Shown: piece by piece, positions 53,410 through 60,579 of the stretch | How the letters are laid out: each line of letters opens with the position of its first letter | Position numbering within the stretch: the stretch's first letter is position 1 | From: Pseudomonadota bacterium | GTDB lineage: Bacteria; Pseudomonadota; Gammaproteobacteria; Steroidobacterales; Steroidobacteraceae | Assembly: GCA_023433515.1 (NCBI GenBank) | Contig: JAEZCN010000077.1 | Coordinates: 1 to 60,579 of the forward strand | Direction: 5' to 3' | DNA: 60,579 nucleotides | Made by a program: the position numbers and the translations under genes | The notes under the pieces: model-generated | Databases searched by the model: none | Told to the model about the DNA's origin: nothing | The model's input: the letters and a program-made list of their open reading frames with translations, nothing else

Positions 53410-54232
53410 CTTGTTCGAACGAGGCGTGAACGAGATCGCGCATGGCGCCCAGCATCTGCGCGTCGTCCGTGAGCGGAGACAGCAGCGCCGCCTCGCAGGC
53501 CTCGCGCGCGCTCACGCCACTCGCGATCAGTTTGCCGGTGGCCACCAGCAGGCGCGTGCTCGGCACCTCGGCGAGTCCGCGGTCGCGCAAGCCGCGCAAT
53601 CGCCCGGCGAGAGTGACGAGCCCGTGCACGACCGCCCGATCCGCCCCGCTCTCGCGCTGCACGATGACGACCTCGCGCTCCGGCGGCGGGAAATCGAAGT
53701 CGAGCGCCACGAAGCGCTGGCGCGTGCTCGGCTTCAGGTCCTTGAGCATTCTCTGGTAGCCCGGGTTGTACGAAATCACGAGCTGGAACGAGGGTGGCGC
53801 TTCGATCAGCTCGCCCGTCTTGTCGATCGGCAGGATCCGGCGGTGATCGGTCAGTGGATGCAGCACGACGATCGTGTCCTGGCGCGCCTCGACCACTTCA
53901 TCCAGGTAACACAGCGCACCCTCGCGCACGGCTCGGGTGAGCGGACCGTCCTGCCACGCCGTGCCGTCATGCCGGATGAGAAAGCGGCCGACCAGATCGC
54001 TCGCGGTCAGGTCGTCGTGGCAGGAAATCGTGATGAGCGGCAGGCCGAGGCGGGAAGCCATGTGCTCGACGAAGCGCGTCTTGCCACATCCCGTCGGCCC
54101 CTTGAGCATCACGGCGAGACGGCGAGCGTGGCACTGCTCGAACACGGCGATCTCGTTGCCGGACGGAACGTAGAACGGCGCCGCGCCGGGCGACTGCTCG
54201 CGGCGCACCTCGCCGGTCGGTGTCGGGTTCAT
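53396..54232 (-). CDS. norQ: NorQ, MoxR/CbbQ-type AAA+ ATPase
   Basis: 278 residues from the ATG at 54232. Walker A GPTGCGKT (45-52), Walker B ALCYLDEVVEA, sensor-1 FQLVISYNPGYQ and the C-terminal helix with STRLLVATGKLI match NorQ/CbbQ. It acts as a chaperone that inserts non-haem iron or remodels NorB. It lies 7 bp after norB. Confidence 0.94.
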   Translation of the reverse strand: MNPTPTGEVRREQSPGAAPFYVPSGNEIAVFEQCHARRLAVMLKGPTGCGKTRFVEHMASRLGLPLITISCHDDLTASDLVGRFLIRHDGTAWQDGPLTRAVREGALCYLDEVVEARQDTIVVLHPLTDHRRILPIDKTGELIEAPPSFQLVISYNPGYQRMLKDLKPSTRQRFVALDFDFPPPEREVVIVQRESGADRAVVHGLVTLAGRLRGLRDRGLAEVPSTRLLVATGKLIASGVSAREACEAALLSPLTDDAQMLGAMRDLVHASFEQDGGG

Positions 54233-54239
54233 CCGCTCG

Positions 54240-55622
54240 TCAAGGCGACCGGGTCGCCGCGGGCGCCGCCGTTTCGGGCACCGCCCCGGCATCTTCGGCC
54301 ACCACCTCGAAGCGCGGCCGGTAGCGGAAGAAATCCCAGATGAACAATGCGACACCCACGGTGAACAACGACGCCGTCGCCATCAGCATGACGAAGTGAA
54401 CCTGGATCTTGAGCTGCGTATCGAGGTAGCCGAGTCCCAGGATGCGCTCGAGATACACCTGCCCGATGCCGGCGGTCGCGAACGAAAGTGTCATGCCGAA
54501 CATGCCGGCGAGCTGCAACCAGAAAGACCAGAAGCCCACCGACGTACCGCGCTCCGGACGATTGTGAGTCATGGCCGGCATCGCATAACTGATCATCGCG
54601 AGCACGATCATCGCGTACGCGCCATAAAAGGCCGCGTGCCCGTGCATCGCCGTGATGAGGGTGCCGTGGGTCCACTTGTTGACCGAAGGCCAGGTATGCG
54701 CAAGTCCCAGGAGGCCCGCGCCGAACAACGTGAACAATGCACTGCCCATGGTCCAGTGCAGCGCCAACGAGTTGGGATGGGCCAGCCCCGAACGGCGCAT
54801 CGCGCTGTACGCATAGATCGCCATGCCGACGAGCGCGGCGGGCTCGAGCGCGCTGAAGAACCCGCCGATCGGCAGCCAGTACGACGGCACGCCGACCCAG
54901 TAGTAGTGATGGGCCGTGCCGAGGATGCCGGCGATGAACACGAGGCCGACGATGACGTACAGCCACTTCTCCATCACTTCGCGATCCGCCCCGGAAAGGC
55001 GGATGAGAAGGTAGGCGAGGAAGCCGCCCTGGATCATCTCCCATACGCCCTCGACCCACAGGTGAATGGTCCACCAGCGATAGAAGATGGAGACGGTGTA
55101 GTTCTCGTAGTACAACAGCGCCGGTAGATAGAGGACCGCGGCGCTCGCGATGCCGAGCAGCAGCACGCCTTCGGTCGTGGTGAACCGGCCGGCCTTCCTG
55201 ATCGTCATGCCTATGTTGTAGAGGAACATGAGCATGACGACGACGATGGCGATCTTGTGCGGCAACGGCTGCTCCAGCAGCTTGTTGCCGGTGCCGAAGC
55301 GGAACAGGTAACCGATGATGGCGCTGACCCCCATCACCACCCAGATCGCGAGCTGGATGTACGCGAGCTTCACGCTGTGCAGCTCGCCGCGCGACTCGTC
55401 CGGCACCATCCAGTACGTCGCACCCATGAAGCCGGTGAGGACCCAGACGATGAGCAGGTTCGTGTGGATGACCTTAGTCACATCGAACGGCAGGATGTAG
55501 AGAAGCGGATCGGGTCCGAGGTACTTCGCGGCGGACAGCAGGCCGAACACCAGCTGCAGGCCGAACAGCACCATCGCGACCGCGAAGTACCAGTAGGCCA
55601 CTGCTTGTGAGCGATAGCGCAT
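54240..55622 (-). CDS. norB: nitric oxide reductase subunit B (cNOR)
   Basis: 460 residues, 12 hydrophobic segments. Ligand motifs are VIHTNLLIVW (low-spin haem His), HLWVEGVWEM (Fe-B His and Glu), GTAHHYYW (two Fe-B His) and AMHGHAAFYG (haem His). The Glu in VWEM is diagnostic of NorB against oxidases. It reduces 2 NO to N2O at the periplasmic face with electrons from NorC. It lies 6 bp after norC. There is no quinol-oxidising N-terminal extension, so this is the cytochrome c-dependent form. Confidence 0.96.
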   Translation of the reverse strand: MRYRSQAVAYWYFAVAMVLFGLQLVFGLLSAAKYLGPDPLLYILPFDVTKVIHTNLLIVWVLTGFMGATYWMVPDESRGELHSVKLAYIQLAIWVVMGVSAIIGYLFRFGTGNKLLEQPLPHKIAIVVVMLMFLYNIGMTIRKAGRFTTTEGVLLLGIASAAVLYLPALLYYENYTVSIFYRWWTIHLWVEGVWEMIQGGFLAYLLIRLSGADREVMEKWLYVIVGLVFIAGILGTAHHYYWVGVPSYWLPIGGFFSALEPAALVGMAIYAYSAMRRSGLAHPNSLALHWTMGSALFTLFGAGLLGLAHTWPSVNKWTHGTLITAMHGHAAFYGAYAMIVLAMISYAMPAMTHNRPERGTSVGFWSFWLQLAGMFGMTLSFATAGIGQVYLERILGLGYLDTQLKIQVHFVMLMATASLFTVGVALFIWDFFRYRPRFEVVAEDAGAVPETAAPAATRSP

Positions 55623-55628
55623 ATGCTT

Positions 55629-56495
55629 CTACTTCAAGGTTGCGAGGAAGGCGACGAGCTGATCGATCTGCTCGTCGGTCAGCACGCCGTGATAGGTGTT
55701 GGGCATGAATGATGTGCCCTCGGCGGAGTACATCGGTCCCGGCACCAGGTAGGCGCTCGGCGACTCGATGGACTCGCGGATGTAGCCTGGGGCGTCCGTT
55801 GCTTCGCCCCGATACTCGCTCGAGCCCACGATCGAACTCCCGCGCGCTGCCACGCCCGCGAGGCTCGGCCCTGCCATGTTCACGCCCGGTGCCGTGGAGT
55901 GGCAGGCATTACATGCCGGCGCCGCCGTGCGGAACAAAGCCTGGCCCAGCGCGACCGGATCGTCGCCTTCGCCGACAGGCCGCGCGCCCGGCGGCAGACC
56001 CGCGGATTCCTGCTGCGAGGGATGCGCCTGCTGCGCCGGCGTCAGGTCCATTCCGGGAATGGAAGAACCCGTCACGAGGATCGGCCTCGGCGGCCAGCCC
56101 TGGTTGTCCACCTTGCTCACCCAGTCCAGGAAGGCGATCAGGTTCGAGATGTCCTCTTCGCTCAAGTCCTGCTTCGGCATCAGGCGGCGATGAGTTTGCT
56201 CGTTGTAGAAGCGCCCCGGGTCGCGCATGTACGCCTTCAGGTACTCCTCGCCACGCAGTTGCGTGATCTTGGTGAGGTCCGGTGCGTAGTAGGCGCCCTC
56301 GCCGAACAGAGTGTGGCAGTTGATGCAATTGTTGTCGTGCCACACGTCCTTGCCCGCGGTGACCGCGGGAGTGATCTGGTCGGCATTGGTCAGCTCGCCG
56401 AACTGGCGGTGGCTGTCGACCGTCAGCACGAGGAAGATCAGCGCGGCGATGCCCGTGCAGGCGATGGCGAAGACGCGGCTCTGGCGCTTGTTCAC
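55629..56495 (-). CDS. norC: NorC with an extra C-terminal cytochrome c domain
   Basis: 288 residues, nearly twice the usual NorC length of about 150. A signal anchor (about 9-26) precedes the NorC domain with CINCH (57-61) and LFGEGAYYAPDLTK. After a Pro/Gln-rich linker (about 140-178) a second domain has CNACH (195-199), MAGPSLAGVAARG and SFMPNTYHGVL (likely Met ligand). Two haems c are therefore expected. The first domain feeds NorB; the second probably receives electrons from a donor. It is in frame throughout, with no frameshift sign. Confidence 0.92.
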   Translation of the reverse strand: MNKRQSRVFAIACTGIAALIFLVLTVDSHRQFGELTNADQITPAVTAGKDVWHDNNCINCHTLFGEGAYYAPDLTKITQLRGEEYLKAYMRDPGRFYNEQTHRRLMPKQDLSEEDISNLIAFLDWVSKVDNQGWPPRPILVTGSSIPGMDLTPAQQAHPSQQESAGLPPGARPVGEGDDPVALGQALFRTAAPACNACHSTAPGVNMAGPSLAGVAARGSSIVGSSEYRGEATDAPGYIRESIESPSAYLVPGPMYSAEGTSFMPNTYHGVLTDEQIDQLVAFLATLK

Positions 56496-56510
56496 GGCGC
56501 GTCCGGGTAG

Positions 56511-56636
56511 CTAGACGCCGATGCCGGCCCAGTGCTTCAGGGTGATGTAGCCACCCCACCCGATGGCCGCGGCCATCAGCAGCAGCACCACGTAGCCGAG
56601 GACCTTCATCGGTGCGTGGAACCTCGCGCCGTGCAT
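56511..56636 (-). CDS. 41-residue membrane protein leading the nor operon
   Basis: Start at 56636 is favoured by AAGGGAGGG 6 nt upstream; the ATG at 56642 is too close to that site. The product is basic at the N-terminus, then has a single helix (about residues 10-32, VLGYVVLLLMAAAIGWGGYITL), ending in a short polar tail with TAG stop. It is 15 bp before norC, so cotranscribed. A small accessory subunit of NorCB is possible. Not a named family that I can recall. Confidence 0.6.
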   Translation of the reverse strand: MHGARFHAPMKVLGYVVLLLMAAAIGWGGYITLKHWAGIGV

Positions 56637-56642
56637 CGGCAT

Positions 56643-57003
56643 CCCTCCCTTCTTAGTTAGGCAGCGGAAGACTCTATCCTGCGTGTCCGATGCTAGCCGA
56701 TGGCAACACGAGGAGGAAGGGGTGGACCCGCGACGACGCCCGGAACATGGATCGCCGGAGATTTCAATAGCGGATTTCCACGCGCGACCCATCCGCTTGT
56801 CAGCGGCATCCGACGCCGGCCGCGCCAATAGCTAGTCGATGCGCCGGGAGCCTTCGACGTCATTGCGCCACATCTACAGCAGCGCATCCCTACATAAATC
56901 GTGCCGGACGGAACCTAACCTCGCGGAATGAACCGCCATGCAAGCACACCCGACGCGCGGAACGACGCGCGCCGAGGTCGGCACATCGCGTAAACGTCGC
57001 GTG
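56643..57003. promoter_or_regulatory. divergent control region between nor and cox operons
   Basis: 361 bp without a convincing gene. It must hold promoters for both operons. CCGATG occurs twice, 10 bp apart (56687-56692, 56697-56702), around CTAG. I saw no FNR-type TTGAT-N4-ATCAA box and no clear sigma-54 or NsrR site. The stretch 56890-56900 is AT-rich (TACATAAATC), a possible -10 region toward the cox operon. Confidence 0.4.
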
Positions 57004-57843
57004 ATGTCCGAGCATCCCCGTCGTCACCTGTTGCTCGTGCTGCTCGGCGCCGGTGGACTGATCCTGCTCGGCGGAATCATCGGCGTCGCCCTGCTGCTCT
57101 CAGGAGCGCTGAGCACCGACGCGACCAAGCAGCATTTTCGAGTGACGCATCGCGTGCTCGATGTGGGATTGGAATATTCGGTGAACGCTTCCGCAGACGA
57201 CTCGGTGGTGCCTTCGCTGGATGATCCGGACGTGTTGAGCCATGGAGCAGCGTGTTACCGCGAGCATTGCGTTGCATGTCACGGCGCACCCGGTGTTCCA
57301 CCCGAGTCCTTCGCGCTCGGCATGTTGCCGGTACCGGCAAGCCTCGCGCACACGGCGACGACGCATCCGCTGGAATGGCTGCATCACGTCACGCGCAAGG
57401 GCGTGCGCATGACGGGCATGCCCGCATGGGAGTATCGGCTCTCCGAAGACAGCCTGTGGGCCGTGGTCGCGTTCCTGGAGACACTTCCGGATCTCGACTT
57501 GAATGGTTATCGCGCCGCGATGGAATCGTCGGCCGGGGCGAATTGCGAGGCGCGCGCCAGTGTTCCGCCACGCGAAGAAGGCGCCGACGTATTGCTGCGG
57601 CAGTATGGCTGTCATTCGTGCCACCGGATCGAAGGCGTGGTCGGCCCGCGAGTCGACACCGGTCCGCCGCTGGTCGACTGGCGGCGGCGCGCGTACATCG
57701 CGGGCGTGTTGCCGAACACGAAGAGGAATCTCGCGCGCTGGATCATGGATCCGCCCGCTGTCAGCCCGCAGACGCTCATGCCGGATATGGGCGTCGCGCC
57801 CGAGCACGCGCGCGCGATGGCCGATTTCCTCTTCTCGCAATGA
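57004..57843 (+). CDS. membrane-anchored dihaem cytochrome c
   Basis: 279 residues from the ATG at 57004; an ATG at 56938 would add 22 basic residues and cannot be excluded. A signal anchor (about 9-34) precedes two cytochrome c domains: CVACH (89-93) with MTGMPAW, and CHSCH (203-207) with GPPLVDWRRRAYIAG and TLMPDMGV. The second domain is paralogous to the lipoprotein cytochrome that follows. It is likely to carry electrons to the cytochrome oxidase encoded downstream. It overlaps the next gene by 4 bp. Confidence 0.9.
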   Translation: MSEHPRRHLLLVLLGAGGLILLGGIIGVALLLSGALSTDATKQHFRVTHRVLDVGLEYSVNASADDSVVPSLDDPDVLSHGAACYREHCVACHGAPGVPPESFALGMLPVPASLAHTATTHPLEWLHHVTRKGVRMTGMPAWEYRLSEDSLWAVVAFLETLPDLDLNGYRAAMESSAGANCEARASVPPREEGADVLLRQYGCHSCHRIEGVVGPRVDTGPPLVDWRRRAYIAGVLPNTKRNLARWIMDPPAVSPQTLMPDMGVAPEHARAMADFLFSQ

Positions 57844-58214
57844 ACCAGCGCATCCTGACAACCACCCTCGGACTGGCGATCATCGGCCTGACCGGCTGCG
57901 CGAAAACGAGCGCGCCGCGGGTCGTCATGCCGGACGCCGATGCGGAACGCGGTCGCATGGAGATCGCGCGCCTGCAATGCGGCGCCTGTCACGACATTCC
58001 CGGCGTCCGCGCGGCGCGCGGCAGCGTCGGCCCGCCGCTCGCGGGGTTCGCGCGCCGCGTCTACCTCGCCGGCAAGTGGCCGAACCGGCCTCACTACCTC
58101 GAGCCGTGGCTGCTCGATCCTCCCGCCATGGCGCCCCTGACCGCGATGCCCGCGCTGGTGGACGACCCGCAATCCGCCCGCGACATCGCGGCCTATCTAT
58201 ATACGCTGGAGTGA
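57840..58214 (+). CDS. lipoprotein monohaem cytochrome c
   Basis: 124 residues. The lipobox LTGC (Cys20) marks a lipoprotein. One haem site CGACH (47-51), then VGPPLAGFARRVYLAGKWPN and TAMPALVDD with the likely Met ligand. It resembles the second domain of the preceding cytochrome, suggesting gene duplication. It is 3 bp before coxB and should shuttle electrons within the same complex. Confidence 0.9.
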   Translation: MNQRILTTTLGLAIIGLTGCAKTSAPRVVMPDADAERGRMEIARLQCGACHDIPGVRAARGSVGPPLAGFARRVYLAGKWPNRPHYLEPWLLDPPAMAPLTAMPALVDDPQSARDIAAYLYTLE

Positions 58215-58217
58215 GCC

Positions 58218-59201
58218 GTGGACCCGACCTGGAAACCCGCGGAAGGCAGCGGCGCCGCGCTCGTCCACGAACTGTCGCTCACGATGTACGTGGCCTGTGG
58301 CTTGATCTTCGTGTTCGTGATGGCCCTGCTGCTGTACGCGGTGTTCTCGCCCGCACGCCCGATCCGGGAACGGCGCTGGCTCGCCGGCGGCGGGCTGGTA
58401 TTCCCGGGCACGGTGCTGTCGGCGCTGCTGCTCTATTCACTGGCGGTGAGCAACGCGCTCGGCAACTTCCAGGGCGAGGGAGCATTGCGCTTCCTGCTCG
58501 ACTGCGTGAGCAGCGTGTCGCGATCACTCGGCGTGAGCGCCGGAGACGGCGACCTGCGCATCGAAGTGAACGCGCGGCAGTGGTGGTGGGAGGTGAGGTA
58601 CAGCGGCTCGGGAAAGAAGTTCGAACTGGCGAACGAAATACACGTGCCCGTGGGCCGCACCGTCGAGGTGGAGCTCATCACCGAAGACGTGATTCACAGC
58701 TTCTGGGTGCCTTCGCTCGCCGGAAAGGTCGACATGATCCCCGGCCACCGCAACAAGGTCGTGCTGAAGGCGGACAGGCCCGGCGTGCATCGCGGCAATT
58801 GCGCAGAATACTGCGGCGGACAACACGCGCTCATGTCGCTGATCGTGGTCGTCGAGCCGGAAGAGGTTTTCGAGCGCTGGCGAACGCGCCAGTCGCAGGA
58901 CGCGCCCGAGCCCGCCGACGATTTCCTGGCCCGCGGCCGTGCGGCCTTCTTGCGCGGAGGTTGCGGTGAGTGCCACACGGTGCGGGGCACTTCGGCGCGC
59001 GGCGATGACGGGCCGGACCTCACGCACGTCGGCAGCCGCCGCTCGCTGGGCGCCGGCGTGCTGGACAACCACGTCGGCACGATGGCCGGCTGGATCGCCG
59101 GCACGCAGGCGATCAAGCCCGGGAGTCTGATGCCCGACACGCGCGCTTACGACGGGCCGGAGCTGCGCGCGGTCGCGGCCTGGCTCGAGAGCCTCGAATG
59201 A
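58218..59201 (+). CDS. coxB: cytochrome c oxidase subunit II with C-terminal cytochrome c (caa3 type)
   Basis: 327 residues, GTG start. Two N-terminal helices (about 22-42 and 58-78) precede the Cu-A cupredoxin domain: QWWWEVRY, DVIHSFWVP (His160) and NCAEYCGGQHALM (Cys195, Cys199, His203, Met206). A cytochrome c domain follows with CGECH (249-253) and a late SLMPDTRAY Met ligand. It takes electrons from cytochrome c and passes them to subunit I. It overlaps the exchanger gene by 4 bp. Confidence 0.95.
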   Translation: MDPTWKPAEGSGAALVHELSLTMYVACGLIFVFVMALLLYAVFSPARPIRERRWLAGGGLVFPGTVLSALLLYSLAVSNALGNFQGEGALRFLLDCVSSVSRSLGVSAGDGDLRIEVNARQWWWEVRYSGSGKKFELANEIHVPVGRTVEVELITEDVIHSFWVPSLAGKVDMIPGHRNKVVLKADRPGVHRGNCAEYCGGQHALMSLIVVVEPEEVFERWRTRQSQDAPEPADDFLARGRAAFLRGGCGECHTVRGTSARGDDGPDLTHVGSRRSLGAGVLDNHVGTMAGWIAGTQAIKPGSLMPDTRAYDGPELRAVAAWLESLE

Positions 59202-60226
59202 ACTTCGAGTCCGCATCATTCCTGGTGCTCGTCCCCGTGTTCGTGGGCGCGGCCATCGCCGTGTGGCTGGCCGGCACGAGGCTCGTGAGGTTCGTCGATG
59301 GGATTTCCGGCAAGACCGGCATCGGGCAGGCGGCGATCGGCATGGTGCTGCTGGCCGCGATCACCTCGTTGCCGGAGATCGCGGTCGCCATCACCGCCAC
59401 GCTGGATGGCGCGCCGACCCTGACGATCAACGACGTGCTCGGCAGCGCATCGATCAACGTGCTGATCCTCGCGATCGCGGATGCGGCGTACCGGCGGGAG
59501 GCGCTGACGTCGAACGTGCCGTCGATCAAGGTGGCGTTGCAGGGCGTGGTAGGCATCATCGTTCTGGCGCTCGTCGCGGTCTCCGCGACGCTGGGCGACC
59601 GGCAGTTCCTCGGCATCGGTTGGGGGAGCTGGCTCATCCTGCTCGCGTACGCGATCGGCATTCGCGTGCTCATACGGTCTCGCAGCGACCAGCATTGGCG
59701 CGCGGAGCCGGAGGGCAACGAGAAAGACGTCGCGGATGATCGCGAAGACGATCGAACTCTGGGCAGGCTGATCACGTACACCGCCCTGTGCGCGGCCGTG
59801 ATCCTCGTGGCCGGCTTCCTGCTGGCGCGCACGGGCGAGGCATTGGCCGAGAAAACCGGGCTCGGCGCCAGTTTTTTCGGCGCGGTGGCGCTCGCCTTCG
59901 CGACCTCACTGCCGGAGTTGAGCACCGTGCTCGAGGCCGTGCGGCGGCGGCGCTACACGATGGCGATCTCGGAAATCTTCGGCACCAATCTCTTCAACGT
60001 GAACATCATCGTGCTGGTCGATGCGTTGCATCGCGGCGGTCCGGTGATGGTCGAGGCGGGGCAGTTCGCTTCCACCGCGGCACTGCTCGCGCTGGTCCTC
60101 ACGTCCATCTACCTCGCGGGAACGCTCGAGCGCCGCGACCGCACATTCCTGCGCATGGGATACGACTCGATCGCCGTGATCCTGACCTACGCCGCCGGCG
60201 TGGTGTTGCTGTATGCCCAGCGTTGA
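59198..60226 (+). CDS. sodium/calcium exchanger-like membrane protein (CaCA family)
   Basis: 342 residues with about 10 hydrophobic segments in two inverted halves. The alpha repeats read GMVLLAAITSLPEIAVAIT with DVLGSASINVLIL, and ALAFATSLPELSTVLEAV with EIFGTNLFNVNII, which carry the ion-binding Glu/Asn/Ser positions of the Na+/Ca2+ exchanger family. A cytoplasmic acidic loop (about 165-190) separates the halves. It lies between coxB and coxA, overlapping both, so it is translated with the oxidase. Confidence 0.9.
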   Translation: MNFESASFLVLVPVFVGAAIAVWLAGTRLVRFVDGISGKTGIGQAAIGMVLLAAITSLPEIAVAITATLDGAPTLTINDVLGSASINVLILAIADAAYRREALTSNVPSIKVALQGVVGIIVLALVAVSATLGDRQFLGIGWGSWLILLAYAIGIRVLIRSRSDQHWRAEPEGNEKDVADDREDDRTLGRLITYTALCAAVILVAGFLLARTGEALAEKTGLGASFFGAVALAFATSLPELSTVLEAVRRRRYTMAISEIFGTNLFNVNIIVLVDALHRGGPVMVEAGQFASTAALLALVLTSIYLAGTLERRDRTFLRMGYDSIAVILTYAAGVVLLYAQR

Positions 60227-60579
60227 AACTCCCCGCGAACCGCTTCCCAATCCGCTGCCGCGTCCACCCGGCGAGCTCGAGCGGCTGACCGAAATCTGGA
60301 AAGCGCCGCGCGGCTGGCGGATTTTCTCCGCGGTCAACAACACGTACATCGGGATTCTCTACATCGGGACCGCGCTGCTGTTCCTGGTCCTGGGCGGCGT
60401 GCTGGCGCTGCTCATGCGCACGCAGCTCGCGGTCGGCGACAACGACTTCGTCGACTTCGACACCTACAACCAGCTCTTCACGATGCACGGCACCGTGATG
60501 ATGTTCCTGTTCGCCGTGCCCGTCGTCGAGGCGATCGGCATCCTGCTGCTGCCGGCGATGCTCGGGGCGCGCGACCTGC
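60213..60579 (+). CDS. coxA: cytochrome c oxidase subunit I, 5-prime part
   Basis: Partial: 122 codons from the ATG at 60213 (overlapping the exchanger stop by 14 bp) to the end of the window. A Pro-rich N-terminus leads to the first helix (about 47-68) and then QLFTMHGTVMMFLF with His92, the low-spin haem a ligand. The sequence is open at the end and continues outside the window. The long N-terminal tail is like fused subunit I or I-III proteins of alternative caa3 oxidases. Confidence 0.94.
   Translation, partial: MPSVETPREPLPNPLPRPPGELERLTEIWKAPRGWRIFSAVNNTYIGILYIGTALLFLVLGGVLALLMRTQLAVGDNDFVDFDTYNQLFTMHGTVMMFLFAVPVVEAIGILLLPAMLGARDL

Noticed and set aside
55629..56495. NorC as an artefact of two fused genes
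   Set aside because: The frame is continuous, the linker is in keeping with natural fusions and no internal start with a ribosome site was seen. Kept as one gene.
56643..57003. FNR or NsrR box in the nor/cox control region
   Set aside because: No TTGAT-N4-ATCAA or comparable dyad could be found by eye.
1..60579. tRNA, rRNA, CRISPR, insertion sequence or phage genes
   Set aside because: No cloverleaf-like sequences, spaced short repeats, transposase motifs or phage structural genes were noticed on either strand; a covariance-model scan could not be run here.

Overview
The window is about 60.6 kb of G+C-rich DNA (roughly two thirds G+C), densely coding, with many 4-bp ATGA start/stop overlaps, Sec, Tat and lipoprotein signals, and outer-membrane beta-barrel proteins. 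It encodes a bo3-type quinol oxidase, a caa3-type cytochrome oxidase and a NorCB nitric oxide reductase. This fits the chromosome of an aerobic or facultatively denitrifying gammaproteobacterium, and the gene content resembles Steroidobacteraceae or related soil groups; that placement is inference. I saw no rRNA, tRNA, CRISPR array, insertion sequence or prophage.

Layout. 0-3.6 kb: small secreted protein, periplasmic metallophosphatase, QorB-like NAD(P)-binding protein, LEA14-like lipoprotein, small membrane protein. 3.6-10.2 kb: two very large genes on the minus strand. One is a 1242-residue protein with two alpha/beta-hydrolase regions and a C-terminal metacaspase domain; the other is a 964-residue protein with an HExxH metalloprotease, a peptidoglycan-binding domain and a GH19-like muramidase/chitinase domain. 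This pair is the strongest candidate for an undescribed system. 10.5-17.4 kb: DUF3014 protein, tandem universal stress protein, DODA-type dioxygenase, pirin, a catalase-HPF operon and homospermidine synthase. 17.5-24.4 kb: two PQQ-type sugar/sorbosone dehydrogenases, DUF2231 protein, porin, orphan histidine kinase, SodB, LysR regulator and an unlisted 49-residue membrane protein. 24.6-28.4 kb: Rieske/FAD reductase, AlkA-like glycosylase, TetR regulator and a small exported SRPBCC-like protein. 28.5-33.4 kb: cyoABCD plus SURF1. 33.5-39.1 kb: two MFS transporters, DUF3187 barrel, a secreted unknown and a Tat-exported epimerase-like protein. 39.1-46.1 kb: a GntR-led operon with two ABC systems. 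46.2-50.1 kb: ChaN/Tiki-like exported protein, SMP-30 lactonase and a GH10 xylanase with two CBM60-like modules. 50.25-56.6 kb: a six-gene operon (41-residue membrane protein, norC, norB, norQ, norD, cytochrome P450). 57.0 kb to the end: a divergent operon for two c-type cytochromes, CoxB, a Na+/Ca2+-exchanger-like protein and CoxA, which runs off the window.

How the parts fit. The right half is respiratory: quinol oxidase (cyo), NO detoxification or respiration (nor) and a cytochrome c oxidase with its own electron-feeding cytochromes. Stress functions (catalase, SodB, HPF, Usp, AlkA, Rieske reductase) are spread through the left half. Xylanase, SMP-30 lactonase and PQQ dehydrogenases suggest use of plant polysaccharide and periplasmic sugar oxidation. 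Beyond single genes, the octamer CTATCTAC occurs at least eleven times, always in the direction of transcription. Several hairpins and palindromes between genes are reported below.
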